From Hansschlegelia beijingensis (lineage in GTDB: Bacteria > Pseudomonadota > Alphaproteobacteria > Rhizobiales > Methylopilaceae), in contig NZ_JACIDR010000005.1 in NCBI RefSeq assembly GCF_014196425.1, positions 62,001 through 126,000 of the forward strand: 64,000 bases of DNA. Reading direction: 5' to 3'. Within the stretch, counting starts at the first letter, position 1. Each line of letters opens with the position of its first letter. The notes below the pieces were generated by a model that saw nothing but the letters and a program-made list of their open reading frames with translations, made no database searches and had not been told where the DNA came from. A program made the translations under genes and the position numbers. Shown piece after piece: positions 35,265 to 44,616 of this stretch.

Positions 35265-36298
35265 CACTGCGCTCCGTAGTTCTTGGCTTCGGCGGTGCGG
35301 CGATCGAAGGAGACCGCGTAGGCCGCCGATCGCGCGGCCGGGAACGGATCGTCCGACGTGCGAATGCCGTCGGGCAGGACGGTCGGGTCGAAGTTCACGT
35401 CGCGGCACGGGCCGTCGACCTCCTGCTCGACCTTGTCGGCGACGAGCGTGCCCGCCTCCACGGTCCGGCGGCCCTCGGGCCAGGGTTGGCTCGGATCAGC
35501 GGCCGGATCGCCGGGGCCGGCCACCGTGACTACCAGCTTCCAGCGCGCGGGCGCGGCCGCGATGCGCTGCGCGATCTCCTGCTCCAGAAAGTCCGGCCCG
35601 CGCTTGGCGAGTTCCTCCGCAGGCGCCGGCGTCGGCGTCGCTTCGGGGATCAACGACCAGCGCACGGCGTGGTCCTTGCCGCCCGCATCGGTGAAGATGA
35701 AGCTGTTCAGCCCGTTATAGCGCTCCTCGGCGTAGCTCCCGGTCCATGGCGCGGACTTGGTCCAGGCGCCGAACGCCGCGAACCGGGGATGGGCGCCGGC
35801 GAAGGCCTTCACCTGCTCGGGGTCCTTGGCGGCCAGCAGCTTCAGCAGCTGGTAGAAGTCCTGCGGCGTCGAGACCGGGAAGAACGGCGCGCTGATCATG
35901 GCGCTGCGCCATTCCTGCCCGTCCGGCGTCTGGATCCTGACGCTGAAGCCGCGCACGCGCGCGCTGGCGTCGGGGGCGTGCGGATCCGGCGTGCCGAAGT
36001 TGAAGCGGCCGACGATCGGATAACGGCCGGCCTCGAAGACCTTCGCCCTGGAAAGCTCCGCGCCGGCGCCGTTCGCCTCGAAGAAGCCGGTGAAACATAT
36101 GCCCTTGGCATGGTTGCGGCGATGGCCGAGCGCCGGGCCGCCGGGCGGCGCGAAGGCGTCCACCACCTTGTCCGGCGTCAGCCGGCCGGGCGAAAGCCAT
36201 CCGGCCGTATAGGCGAAGGCGGCGGCGCTTCCGCCGACCACGAGGGCGATCGCCGCGAGCGATACGAGCAATGAGCGTGGGCGGCGTGTCTCTGCCAA
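35264..36298 (-). CDS. Membrane-anchored catalase-family peroxidase
   Basis: Small catalase-related heme peroxidase of 344 residues. An N-terminal hydrophobic segment (LLVSLAAIALVVGGSAAAFAY) should be a membrane anchor or signal. The catalase-like core includes HRRNHAKGICFTGFFEANG with the distal His region, GRFNFGTPDPHAP, and SAPFFPVSTPQDF; a C-terminal AAYAVSFDRR end is typical of this subgroup. Such proteins reduce organic peroxides using an outside electron source. TTG start with GGGGGAA seven bases upstream; the frame continues 20 codons further upstream. Overlap with cytochrome b561 suggests quinol-driven periplasmic peroxide reduction. Confidence 0.82.
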   Translation of the reverse strand: MAETRRPRSLLVSLAAIALVVGGSAAAFAYTAGWLSPGRLTPDKVVDAFAPPGGPALGHRRNHAKGICFTGFFEANGAGAELSRAKVFEAGRYPIVGRFNFGTPDPHAPDASARVRGFSVRIQTPDGQEWRSAMISAPFFPVSTPQDFYQLLKLLAAKDPEQVKAFAGAHPRFAAFGAWTKSAPWTGSYAEERYNGLNSFIFTDAGGKDHAVRWSLIPEATPTPAPAEELAKRGPDFLEQEIAQRIAAAPARWKLVVTVAGPGDPAADPSQPWPEGRRTVEAGTLVADKVEQEVDGPCRDVNFDPTVLPDGIRTSDDPFPAARSAAYAVSFDRRTAEAKNYGAQ

Positions 36299-36520
36299 TG
36301 GAGTTCCCCCTGTCCCAGGTGAGGCGGGCTTGCAAGGGCGTGGCGCCCGGCGTGTCACCGGGCGTCTACGGAGGGGGTCCGGGCGTCGTTACGGTCTGTC
36401 GAAACCAAATCGCCGCAGCGGGGCCGCCTGATTTGACCGCGCATGGTCTTCGATCCTAAGCGGTGGCCCCCGAGCGCCGCATTCCCGGCGCGGCAGGATG
36501 CGCCGAGCCCCGAAACGCCC

Positions 36521-37246
36521 ATGATCCCATGGATTCACCTGGACACCGCGCAGGCGCCGGGCGGCGGCGAGCTCAAGCTCTCCCGGCGAGGCGACGAGTT
36601 CTCGATCAAGATCGGCGGCGCCGAGCTGATGAACAGCCGCCTCAGCGGCTCCGAGAAGGCGCTCGCGACGCTTGCTTGCGAGCGGATCAGGGACCGGCCG
36701 CGGCCGCGGCTCCTGATCGGCGGCCTCGGCATGGGGTTCACGCTTCGCGCGGCGCTGGAGGCGCTGCCGCCCGGCTCCTCCGTCGTGGTGGCCGAGCTGG
36801 TTCCGGCGGTCGTCGCCTGGGCCCGCGGGCCGATGGCCGAGCTGTTCGGCGACAGCCTCGACGACCCGAGGGTCACGATCGTCGAAGAGGATGTCGGCGC
36901 CGTGATCTGCGCGGCGCGTGGCGAGTACGACGCCATCCTGCTCGACGTCGACAACGGCCCCGAGGCCATGACCAGCGCTGCGAATGACGGGCTGTACGGC
37001 CCCGAAGGGCTCGGCGAGGCCCGTGGGGCGCTGAAGGGCGGGGGCGTGCTCGCGGTGTGGTCGCAGGGGCCGGACAGGGCGTTCGGCGGGCGGCTGTTCA
37101 AGTCGGGCCTCTCGGTGGAGGAGGTCCGCGTCCGCGCCCACCGCCCCGGCAAGGGCGCCCGCCACGTGATCTGGCTCGCGACCAAGGCCCCCGAGGGCCG
37201 GCCGGGCAAGTCGAAGCCCCGCCGGAGCCCGCCGGCGCGCCCCTAG
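36521..37246 (+). CDS. Spermidine-synthase-like SAM-binding protein
   Basis: Protein of 241 residues with a Rossmann-type SAM-binding fold: motif I in LLIGGLGMGFTLRAAL, the acidic loop in VVVAELVPAVVAW, the DPRVTIVEEDVG segment and YDAILLDVDNG. It resembles polyamine-synthase-like proteins that lack a clear putrescine-binding domain, so it may be a methyltransferase of other function. The ATG starting at MIPWIHLD was chosen because upstream sequence has no homology. Its stop and that of the convergent GntR gene share one CTAG. Confidence 0.75.
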   Translation: MIPWIHLDTAQAPGGGELKLSRRGDEFSIKIGGAELMNSRLSGSEKALATLACERIRDRPRPRLLIGGLGMGFTLRAALEALPPGSSVVVAELVPAVVAWARGPMAELFGDSLDDPRVTIVEEDVGAVICAARGEYDAILLDVDNGPEAMTSAANDGLYGPEGLGEARGALKGGGVLAVWSQGPDRAFGGRLFKSGLSVEEVRVRAHRPGKGARHVIWLATKAPEGRPGKSKPRRSPPARP

Positions 37247-37902
37247 GGCCGCGCGCGCTCCGCGAAGGCGGAGAGCAGGTCGCCGAACCGGTCGCCCTGC
37301 ACCACCACGTGGGCGCGCAGCCGGGCGCGGGCGGCCTCCTCGTCGCCGGCGAGGATCGCCTTCACGATCTGCTCGTGTTCGTCGAACGACGCCCTCAGGC
37401 GGTTCTGCACGCGAAGCTGCAGGCGGCGATAGGGGCGCAGGCGGCGATGCAGCGCGCCGCACTGCTCGGCCAGGAAGCCGCTGTGGCTCGCCGCGTAGAT
37501 CGCGTGGTGGAACTCCTCATTGTCGTAATAGTAGGCGTCCGTGCCGCCGGCCTCGGCCGAGGCGCGGCAGCGCTCATGGGCCGCGCTCAGCGCCGCCCGG
37601 TCGGACGCCGTGCAGCGCCGGGCCGCGAGCGAGCCGGCCAGCCCCTCGAGCTCGGCCATCACCTCGAACATCTCGTAGACGCGCTGCGGGCTGTGATCGA
37701 CCACGATCGCGCCGCGGCGCGGCCGGAGCTCCACCGCGCCCGTGGCGCTGAGCTGCATCAGCGCCTCGCGCACCGGCGTGCGCGACACCCCGAAACGCTT
37801 CGACAGCGTGACCTCGTCGAGCCGCGAGCCAGGCGCGAACTCGCCGGCCACGATGCCGTTCTCGATATCGTCGCGCACCTTGCGCACCGCATTGTCGGCC
37901 AT
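37243..37902 (-). CDS. matR: GntR/FadR-family regulator of malonate genes
   Basis: Regulator of 219 residues. N-terminal winged helix (VRDDIENGIVAGEFAPGSRLD, then SKRFGVSRTPVREALMQL) and a C-terminal all-alpha FCD ligand-binding domain with metal/ligand His residues (DNEEFHHAIYAASH; DEHEQIV). It is divergent from the TRAP–malonate operon. A sequence between the two closely resembles the MatR operator I recall from Rhizobium leguminosarum, so it is very probably the malonate repressor. Confidence 0.88.
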   Translation of the reverse strand: MADNAVRKVRDDIENGIVAGEFAPGSRLDEVTLSKRFGVSRTPVREALMQLSATGAVELRPRRGAIVVDHSPQRVYEMFEVMAELEGLAGSLAARRCTASDRAALSAAHERCRASAEAGGTDAYYYDNEEFHHAIYAASHSGFLAEQCGALHRRLRPYRRLQLRVQNRLRASFDEHEQIVKAILAGDEEAARARLRAHVVVQGDRFGDLLSAFAERARP

Positions 37903-37925
37903 GCCGGGCTCCGCGCTCACCCAGC

Positions 37926-37939
37926 TCTTGTATACACGG
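37926..37939. promoter_or_regulatory. Probable MatR (GntR) operator
   Basis: TCTTGTATACACGG, containing the perfect palindrome TGTATACA, in the 133-base divergent region between matR and the TRAP operon. From memory it differs at one base from the MatR site reported in R. leguminosarum. Its position suits control of both genes. Confidence 0.65.
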
Positions 37940-38035
37940 CTTCGGAGTTTGCGCGCAGACGGTTTGACAGCGTCGACGATCGCGGCGCAACCTTCGCGGG
38001 AACGGCCAGACACATGGCCGGCGCAGGAGGGAACG

Positions 38036-39043
38036 ATGGGAAGAGCAGGTCTCACTCTGCTGGCCGGCGCATGCGCGGCCGCATTCATCTCGCTCGCAGG
38101 ACCCGCGGCGCAGGCCGACACGGTCCTCAAGGCCTCGCACCAGTTTCCGGGCGGCAAGGGCGACGTCCGCGACGAGATGGTCCAGATCATCGCGCGAGAG
38201 GTCGAGGCGGCCAATGTCGGCCTGAAGATCCAGGTCTTCCCGGGCTCGTCGCTCTACAAGCCGAACGACCAGTGGAACGCGCTGGCGCGCGGCCTGCTGG
38301 ACATGTCGTCCTTCCCGCTCGACTACGCCTCCGGCAAGGTGCCGCAGTTCTCCGCGACCCTGATGCCAGGGCTCGTGGGCAATCTCGACCGGGCGAAGCG
38401 GCTCAATGACTCGCCCTTCATGGCCGACATCAAGAAGCTGATCTCCGACGCCGGCGTGGTGGTGATCGCCGACGCCTGGCTGTCCGGCGGCTTCGTGTCC
38501 AAGAAGGACTGCATCACCTCGCCCGAGAGCATCAAGGGTCAGGTGGTGCGCGCGGCCGGCCCCGCCTTCGAGCAGATGCTCGCCGCGGCCGGCGCGTCGA
38601 TCTCCTCGATGCCATCCTCCGAGATCTACACCGGCATGCAGACCGGCGTGCTCGACGCAGCCAACACGTCTTCCGCGAGCCTCGTGTCCTATCGCCTGTT
38701 CGAGCAGGGCAAGTGCCTGACGGCGCCGGGCGAGAACGCGCTCTGGTTCATGTATGAGCCGGTGCTGATGTCGAAGCGCGTGTTCGAGGGGCTCACCGAG
38801 CCGCAGCGCGCGGCGATCCTGGCGGCGGGCAAGAAGTCCGAGGCGTTCTTCGACGCCGAGATCCGCAAGGGCGACCAGAAGATGATCGACGCCTACAAGA
38901 AGGCGAACGTCCAGGTCGTCGAGATGTCGAAGGGCGACTACGACGCCTGGCTCGCGGTCGCGAAGAGCTCCGCCTACGACAAGTTCGCCAACGACGTGCC
39001 GGGCGGCGGCGAGCTGATCGAGAAGGCCCTCGCGGTCAAGTAA
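38036..39043 (+). CDS. TRAP transporter solute-binding protein (malonate, DctP type)
   Basis: Periplasmic binding protein of 335 residues. Signal peptide about 27 residues (LLAGACAAAFISLAGPAAQAD). The mature protein has DctP features: LKASHQFPGGKGDVRDEM, QVFPGSSLYKPNDQ and the GMQTGVLDAANTSSASL loop that holds the carboxylate-binding region. AGGAGG precedes the ATG. As the first gene of an operon with malonyl-CoA synthetase and decarboxylase, its ligand is very likely malonate (MatP). Confidence 0.9.
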   Translation: MGRAGLTLLAGACAAAFISLAGPAAQADTVLKASHQFPGGKGDVRDEMVQIIAREVEAANVGLKIQVFPGSSLYKPNDQWNALARGLLDMSSFPLDYASGKVPQFSATLMPGLVGNLDRAKRLNDSPFMADIKKLISDAGVVVIADAWLSGGFVSKKDCITSPESIKGQVVRAAGPAFEQMLAAAGASISSMPSSEIYTGMQTGVLDAANTSSASLVSYRLFEQGKCLTAPGENALWFMYEPVLMSKRVFEGLTEPQRAAILAAGKKSEAFFDAEIRKGDQKMIDAYKKANVQVVEMSKGDYDAWLAVAKSSAYDKFANDVPGGGELIEKALAVK

Positions 39044-39108
39044 CCGCGCCGCATCGGCGGGCGGCGGAAGCGCCGCCCGCCTCCCACCCTCCGGCCCGGG
39101 GCGCCCGC

Positions 39109-39672
39109 ATGATCTCCGCCTTTGTGTCCGCTGTCGGCGCGCTGTCGCGGCTGCTCGCGATCGTCGCCACCCTGTTGCTGATCGCCGCCATGCTGGTGGT
39201 CTGCGAGATGATCCTGGTGCGCTACGTCTTCCGCGCGGCGACGATCTGGCAGACCGACTTCGTGATCTTCGCGGCGACGGCCTCGGTCTTCCTCGGCGCG
39301 CCCTACGTCCTGCTCAAGAACGGCCATGTCGGGGTCGATGTGGTCGAGCTCCTGCTGAAGCCGAGGCCGCGGCGCGTGCTCAGGATCATCGGGGCGCTGT
39401 GCGGGCTCGCCTTCTGCGCCGCCATGCTGGCGGCGAGCTACATCAATTTCGAAGAGGCCTGGTCGGCCGGCTGGAAGCATTCGAGCGTCTGGGCGCCGCG
39501 GCTGTGGATCCCGCTGTCGGCGCTGCCGGTCGGCTTCGGGATGCTCTGCCTCCAGTATGTCGCGCAGATCCTCGTGATGCTGCGCGAGCCGCTGCAAGCC
39601 GACCCGGCGGCCGAGCACATCGCGATGGCCCACGCGGTCGCGCCTCACGCTCTCGAGGAGACCGCGCGATGA
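39109..39672 (+). CDS. TRAP transporter small permease (DctQ type)
   Basis: Membrane protein of 187 residues with four hydrophobic segments and the DctQ pattern (MLVVCEMILVRYVFRAATIWQ, then ASVFLGAPYVLLKNGHVGVD). It forms the membrane unit with the large subunit, whose ATG overlaps this stop by four bases. It belongs to the malonate operon (MatQ). Confidence 0.92.
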   Translation: MISAFVSAVGALSRLLAIVATLLLIAAMLVVCEMILVRYVFRAATIWQTDFVIFAATASVFLGAPYVLLKNGHVGVDVVELLLKPRPRRVLRIIGALCGLAFCAAMLAASYINFEEAWSAGWKHSSVWAPRLWIPLSALPVGFGMLCLQYVAQILVMLREPLQADPAAEHIAMAHAVAPHALEETAR

Positions 39673-40985
39673 GCCCCGTCAGCTCCGGACTGCTGCTCGT
39701 GGGCGGCCTGTTCGCCCTGCTCGCCACCGGGATGCCGATCGCCTTCGCGCTCGGCCTCGCTGCCGTCGGCGCGCTCGTCCTGCAAGGCGGATTTCCGATC
39801 TTCTACGTGCTGTCGGAGACGATGTTCGCCGGCATCGCCAACCTCGCCTACGTGTCGATCCCGATGTTCGTGCTGATGGGCGCGGCGGTCGCCTCCTCGC
39901 CCGCCGGCGGCGACCTCTACGCCTCGCTCGACCGCTGGCTGAACCGGGTGCCGGGCGGCCTCGTGCTGTCCAACATCGGCGCCTGCGCGATCTTCTCGGG
40001 GATGACCGGCTCCTCGCCCGCGACCTGCGCGGCGATCGGCAAGATGGGCATCCCGGAGATGATGAACCGGGGCTATCCGGCCTCGGTCGCGACCGGCTCG
40101 ATCGCCGCCGGCGGCACGCTCGGCATCCTGATCCCGCCCTCCGTGACGCTGATCGTCTACGGCATCTCCACCGAGACCTCGATCGGCCGGCTGTTCATGG
40201 CCGGCGTGCTCCCGGGGATCATGCTGACCGCGATGTTCATGGTCTGGGCGGTGTTCGACGCCAAGCGGAAGGGCTTCGAGTTCGGCGCGCGCGCGATGCG
40301 CTACACGCTCGCGCAGAAGCTCGAGACGCTGCCGCGGATCGGGCCCTTCCTGCTGATCATCGCGGGCACGCTCTATGTGCTCTACGGCGGCATCGCCACG
40401 CCCTCGGAGGCGGCCGGCGCCGGCGCGCTGCTGACCCTGCTCGTCGTGGTCATCGCCTACCGGCTGTTCCGCTTCAGACCGATCGCGGGGATCTTCGGCT
40501 CCGCGATGCGCGAGAGCGTCATGATCATGATGATCATGGCCGCCGCCGAGCTGTTCAGCTTCGCGCTGTCGTCGCTGTTCGTGACGCAGACGGTCGCGAG
40601 CGCGATCGCCTCGCTGGAGGTGAACCGCTGGGTCCTGATGGCGGTCATCAACCTCTTCCTGCTGGTCGCCGGCATGTTCCTGCCGCCGGTCGCGGTGATC
40701 GTGATGTCGGCGCCGCTGTTGTTCCCGATCGTCACCCAGGCCGGTTTCGATCCCTACTGGTTCGCCATCGTGCTGACGATCAACATGGAGGTCGGGCTGA
40801 TCACCCCGCCGGTCGGGCTCAACCTGTTCGTCATCAACGCGATCGCCCCGCAGGTGCCGACGCGGGACATCCTCTGGGGCTCCCTGCCCTATGTGCTGGT
40901 GATGTTCCTGGCGATCCTGATCCTCTGCATCTTCCCGGAGATCGCCACCTGGCTTCCGAACCAGATGATGGGGGCGGCCACATGA
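39669..40985 (+). CDS. TRAP transporter large permease (DctM type)
   Basis: Transport channel of 438 residues with about twelve membrane segments. It has DctM hallmarks: YVSIPMFVLMG, the hairpin region IFSGMTGSSPATCAAIG, GGTLGILIPPSV and LNLFVINAI near the end. It uses the sodium gradient to import the ligand passed by the binding protein. It overlaps both neighbours with ATGA junctions, giving tight coupling DctQ–DctM–MatA. It belongs to the malonate operon (MatM). Confidence 0.93.
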   Translation: MSPVSSGLLLVGGLFALLATGMPIAFALGLAAVGALVLQGGFPIFYVLSETMFAGIANLAYVSIPMFVLMGAAVASSPAGGDLYASLDRWLNRVPGGLVLSNIGACAIFSGMTGSSPATCAAIGKMGIPEMMNRGYPASVATGSIAAGGTLGILIPPSVTLIVYGISTETSIGRLFMAGVLPGIMLTAMFMVWAVFDAKRKGFEFGARAMRYTLAQKLETLPRIGPFLLIIAGTLYVLYGGIATPSEAAGAGALLTLLVVVIAYRLFRFRPIAGIFGSAMRESVMIMMIMAAAELFSFALSSLFVTQTVASAIASLEVNRWVLMAVINLFLLVAGMFLPPVAVIVMSAPLLFPIVTQAGFDPYWFAIVLTINMEVGLITPPVGLNLFVINAIAPQVPTRDILWGSLPYVLVMFLAILILCIFPEIATWLPNQMMGAAT

Positions 40986-42358
40986 GCGGCGCATCCTTCT
41001 TCGGCGACATGTTGCAGACCATCACGGAGCGCGGCCGGCAGCTGCTGGCGCTCGCCCCGTTCGGCGGCGACGCGCCGCGCCCCTCGCTCGAGCAGCTCTG
41101 CGAGCGCCTGCTGGGCGGCAACGGCGAGGCCTCGGGCATGGCGCTCGCGAGCCTGATCCTGGAGCGCTGGCGATCGCTCGACGGGCCCGAACAGGCGGCG
41201 TTCATGACGATGCTGCTCGAGCGCTTCGGCGCGGACGAGAGCCGGCTCGACGCCGCGATCGACGCCCACCGCGCGAAGCCGTCGGCGGACACGGTGCGGG
41301 CCTTGCACGCCGCCGCCGAGCCGCGCCGGCAGGAGATCATCCGGCGTCTCAACCTCGCGCCGGAAGGCGTCGGCCAGCTCGTGCGAATGCGCGAGGCGCT
41401 TCTCAGGATGCTGCCGGAGCGCCCGGAGCTCGCCGCCGTGGACGCCGACTTCGCGCATCTGTTCGGCTCGTGGTTCAACCGCGGCTTCCTGGTCCTGAAG
41501 CCGGTCGACTGGGCGACGCCCGCGAATGTTCTGGAGAAGATCATCCGCTACGAGGCGGTCCACGAGATCAAGGACTGGGATGAGCTGCGCCGCCGGGTGC
41601 AGCCGGTGGACCGGCGCTGCTTCGCCTTCTTCCACCCGCGCCTGCCGGACGAGCCGCTGATCTTCGTCGAGGTCGCGCTCACCACGTCGATCGCCGCCAC
41701 CATCAGCGACGTGCTCGACGAGGACCGCGCGCAGATCCGCGCCGAGGACGCCACCACGGCGGTGTTCTACTCGATCTCGAACTGCCAGGAGGGGCTGCGC
41801 GGCGTCTCGTTCGGCAACTTCCTGATCAAGCAGGTCGTGGCGGATCTGCGCCGCGACCTCCCGAAGCTCTCGACCTTCGTGACGCTGTCGCCGATGCCGG
41901 GCTTCGCGGCGTGGCTGGCGCGGCAGCGCGCGGCGGAGCGGCCGGACCTGCTGGACCCCGCCGAACGCGCGCAGCTCGCGCCGCTCGACGATCCCGCGTG
42001 GGACAGGAACCCGGACGCCGTCGAGGAGCTGCAGCCGGCGCTCTGCCGGGCGGCCGCGACCTATCTGCTCCGCGCGAGGAACCCGGCCGGGCTCGCGGCC
42101 GACCCCGTGGCCCGTTTCCACCTCGGCAACGGCGCGCGGCTCGAACGCATCAACTTTCTCGGAGACCGCTCTCCCCGCGGCCTCCGCCAGGCGCATGGCA
42201 TGATGGTGAACTATCTCTACGACCTGTCCGACATCGAGAAGAACCACGAGGCCTTCATCGGCCGCGGCGAGGTGATCGCCTCGCCCGCGGTCCAGCGGCT
42301 CGCGCCGACGACCAGGGCGTCGCAGCCGCGCTCCGTGCGGCCGGAGCACGCCGCATGA
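40982..42358 (+). CDS. matA: Malonyl-CoA decarboxylase
   Basis: Enzyme of 458 residues of the MLYCD family converting malonyl-CoA to acetyl-CoA and carbon dioxide. The N-terminal helical part is followed by the GNAT-like catalytic domain: family segments FAFFHPRLPDEPLIFVEVAL, ISNCQEGLRGVSFGNFLIKQV, LSPMPGF, and the ending FHLGNGARLERINFLGD with HGMMVNYLYDL. It lies between the TRAP permease and malonyl-CoA synthetase with ATGA overlaps on both sides. Together they turn malonate into acetyl-CoA. Confidence 0.95.
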   Translation: MSGASFFGDMLQTITERGRQLLALAPFGGDAPRPSLEQLCERLLGGNGEASGMALASLILERWRSLDGPEQAAFMTMLLERFGADESRLDAAIDAHRAKPSADTVRALHAAAEPRRQEIIRRLNLAPEGVGQLVRMREALLRMLPERPELAAVDADFAHLFGSWFNRGFLVLKPVDWATPANVLEKIIRYEAVHEIKDWDELRRRVQPVDRRCFAFFHPRLPDEPLIFVEVALTTSIAATISDVLDEDRAQIRAEDATTAVFYSISNCQEGLRGVSFGNFLIKQVVADLRRDLPKLSTFVTLSPMPGFAAWLARQRAAERPDLLDPAERAQLAPLDDPAWDRNPDAVEELQPALCRAAATYLLRARNPAGLAADPVARFHLGNGARLERINFLGDRSPRGLRQAHGMMVNYLYDLSDIEKNHEAFIGRGEVIASPAVQRLAPTTRASQPRSVRPEHAA

Positions 42359-43884
42359 GCAACTGGCTGTTTGACGCCATCCGGGCGGCGGCCCCGGATC
42401 CGTCCACGCTGTTCCTCGAGACGCCGCGCGGCGACTGGAGCTATGCGGACCTGTTCGCCCGCTCGGCCCGGCTCGCCAACGCGCTCGTCGCGATGGGCGT
42501 CGCGCCCGGGGAGCGGGTGGCCGTGCAGGTCGAGAAGAGCGCGGAGGCGCTGACCCTCTATCTCGCCTGCGTGCGGGCGGGCGCCGTCTACCTGCCGCTC
42601 AACACCGGCTACACCCAGACGGAGCTCGATTATTTCGTTGGCGACGCCGAGCCGCGCGTGCTGGTCGTCGACCCGGCGGCCGAGCAGGCGCTGGCGCCGG
42701 TCGCGGCGAAACACCGGGCGAGGCTCGAGACGCTGTCGGCCGACGGCGGGGGATCGCTGCTGACGGCGGCAGCCCACGCCTCCGACCGCTTCGAGGACGT
42801 CGCGCGCGGGCCGGACGACCTCGCGGCGATCCTTTACACCTCCGGCACCACCGGTCGCTCCAAGGGCGCGATGCTGAGCCACGACAATCTGCTGTCGAAT
42901 GCGCTCACCCTGAAGGATCTGTGGCGGTTCTCGCGCGAGGACCGGCTGATCCACGCTCTGCCGATCTTCCACACGCACGGGCTGTTCGTCGCGACCAACA
43001 TCGTGCTGGCGGCCGGCGCCTCGATGATCTTCATGCCGCGCTTCGACGCCGCATCCGTGATCGCCGCGATGCCGCGCGCGACCGTGCTGATGGGGGTGCC
43101 CACCTTCTACGTGCGCCTGCTCCAGCAGCCCGGCCTGACCCGGGAGGCGACGGCCGGCATGCGCCTGTTCGTCTCCGGGTCGGCGCCCCTGCTCGCCGAG
43201 ACCCACCGGGCGTTCGAGGAGCGGACCGGGCAGAAGATCCTCGAGCGGTACGGCATGACCGAGACCAACATGATCACCTCGAACCCCTATGACGGCGAGC
43301 GGGTCGCGGGGGCGGTCGGCTTCCCGCTGCCGGGCGTCTCGCTCAGGGTGGCGGACCCCGAGAGCGGCGCCCCGCTCCCCGACGGCGAGGTCGGCATGAT
43401 CGAGGTGAAGGGGCCCAACGTCTTCAAGGGTTACTGGCGCATGCCGGAGAAAACCCGGGCCGAGTTCCGCCCCGACGGCTTCTTCATCACCGGCGATCTC
43501 GGCCGGATCGACGAGCGCGGCTATGTCTGGATCGTCGGTCGCGGCAAGGACCTCGTGATCTCCGGCGGCTACAACATCTATCCGAAGGAGGTCGAGCTCG
43601 AGATCGACCAGTTGCCCGGCGTGGTGGAGAGCGCCGTGATCGGGGTTCCGCATCCGGACTTCGGCGAAGGCGTCACGGCGGTCGTCGTCCCAGTCCAGGG
43701 GCATGCGGTCGACGAGAGCGGCGTGCTCGCGGCGCTCGAGGGACGGCTCGCGCGCTACAAGCAGCCGAAGCGGGTGATGTTCGTGGACGAGCTGCCCCGC
43801 AACACGATGGGCAAGGTCCAGAAGAACGTGCTGCGCGACCGCTACGCCGACCTTTACGCCAGACCAAGGGCGATTGGCGGCTAG
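42355..43884 (+). CDS. matB: Malonyl-CoA synthetase
   Basis: AMP-forming acyl-CoA synthetase of 509 residues. It activates malonate to malonyl-CoA. P-loop YTSGTTGRSKGA, the A5 motif ERYGMTETNM, hinge GRGKDLVISGGYN and the adenylation lysine K487 (NTMGKVQKN) are present. The gene set TRAP–MCD–synthetase makes malonate the obvious substrate. Its stop shares CTAG with the convergent methyltransferase gene. Confidence 0.95.
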   Translation: MSNWLFDAIRAAAPDPSTLFLETPRGDWSYADLFARSARLANALVAMGVAPGERVAVQVEKSAEALTLYLACVRAGAVYLPLNTGYTQTELDYFVGDAEPRVLVVDPAAEQALAPVAAKHRARLETLSADGGGSLLTAAAHASDRFEDVARGPDDLAAILYTSGTTGRSKGAMLSHDNLLSNALTLKDLWRFSREDRLIHALPIFHTHGLFVATNIVLAAGASMIFMPRFDAASVIAAMPRATVLMGVPTFYVRLLQQPGLTREATAGMRLFVSGSAPLLAETHRAFEERTGQKILERYGMTETNMITSNPYDGERVAGAVGFPLPGVSLRVADPESGAPLPDGEVGMIEVKGPNVFKGYWRMPEKTRAEFRPDGFFITGDLGRIDERGYVWIVGRGKDLVISGGYNIYPKEVELEIDQLPGVVESAVIGVPHPDFGEGVTAVVVPVQGHAVDESGVLAALEGRLARYKQPKRVMFVDELPRNTMGKVQKNVLRDRYADLYARPRAIGG

Positions 43885-44513
43885 CTCAGCAGCCAGACCT
43901 TCTCGGTCGCCGGGCACTTGCCCTTCATGCCGGCGGGGTCCTCCGCGCACTCGAGCAGCGTGACGCCGTAGGACCCGCCGTAGAGCGCCCTCACCTCCTG
44001 CTCGTCGACCGAGAAGGGCGGCCCGTCCGCGCGCGTCTGGTCATACACGAAGGTCACGAGCAGCTGCGGCGCGCCTCTGGCGATCGCGGTGACATGCGCG
44101 GCGTAGCGGGCGCGGTCGGCCCGCGGCAGAGCCACCAGGGCCGCGCGGTCATAGACGGCCTCCACCGAGCCGAGCGCCTCGCCGGTCAGCGCGAAAATGT
44201 CGCCGACGAACACGTCCACGCCCGGCGCGCTGTAGCGCCTCAGCGGCCCGGCGGGCTCGATCGCCGGCTCGACGCCGAGCTCCGCGAACAGCTGCTCCAC
44301 AGCGGTCTCGACCAGCTCCACGCCGACCACGGGGTAGCCGTTGGCGAGCAGCCAGTGGATGTCGAGGGTCTTGCCGCACAGCGGCAGGAGCAGCCGCGCC
44401 CCCGGCTCCACGCCAAGCGCCGCGAAATTCCTGAGCAGCAGCGGGTTGGGTGAGGAGCGGTGGAACCCGATCGCGTTGTCGCGCCACCGCCGGCGCCAGA
44501 AATCCGCCTCCAC
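43881..44513 (-). CDS. Thiopurine S-methyltransferase-like protein
   Basis: SAM-dependent methyltransferase of 210 residues in the TPMT family: DFWRRRWRDNAIGFHRSSPN at the N-terminus, LLLPLCGKTLDIHWLLANGY as the SAM site, and AVYDRAALVALP. Bacterial members methylate selenium, tellurium or thiol compounds; some are annotated tpm. GTG start with AGGGAGG five bases upstream. It sits between matB (convergent) and msrA (divergent) and has no evident functional tie to either. Confidence 0.85.
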   Translation of the reverse strand: MEADFWRRRWRDNAIGFHRSSPNPLLLRNFAALGVEPGARLLLPLCGKTLDIHWLLANGYPVVGVELVETAVEQLFAELGVEPAIEPAGPLRRYSAPGVDVFVGDIFALTGEALGSVEAVYDRAALVALPRADRARYAAHVTAIARGAPQLLVTFVYDQTRADGPPFSVDEQEVRALYGGSYGVTLLECAEDPAGMKGKCPATEKVWLLS

Positions 44514-44616
44514 CGCATCCTCCCTGCCCTCATGCGCGCCCTGACAACGCGCGTCTTTTGAAAAACCGCAGGCGCCGCCCGATATTGGGCTCACCGATCA
44601 ACCCGAGGAGCCGGCG

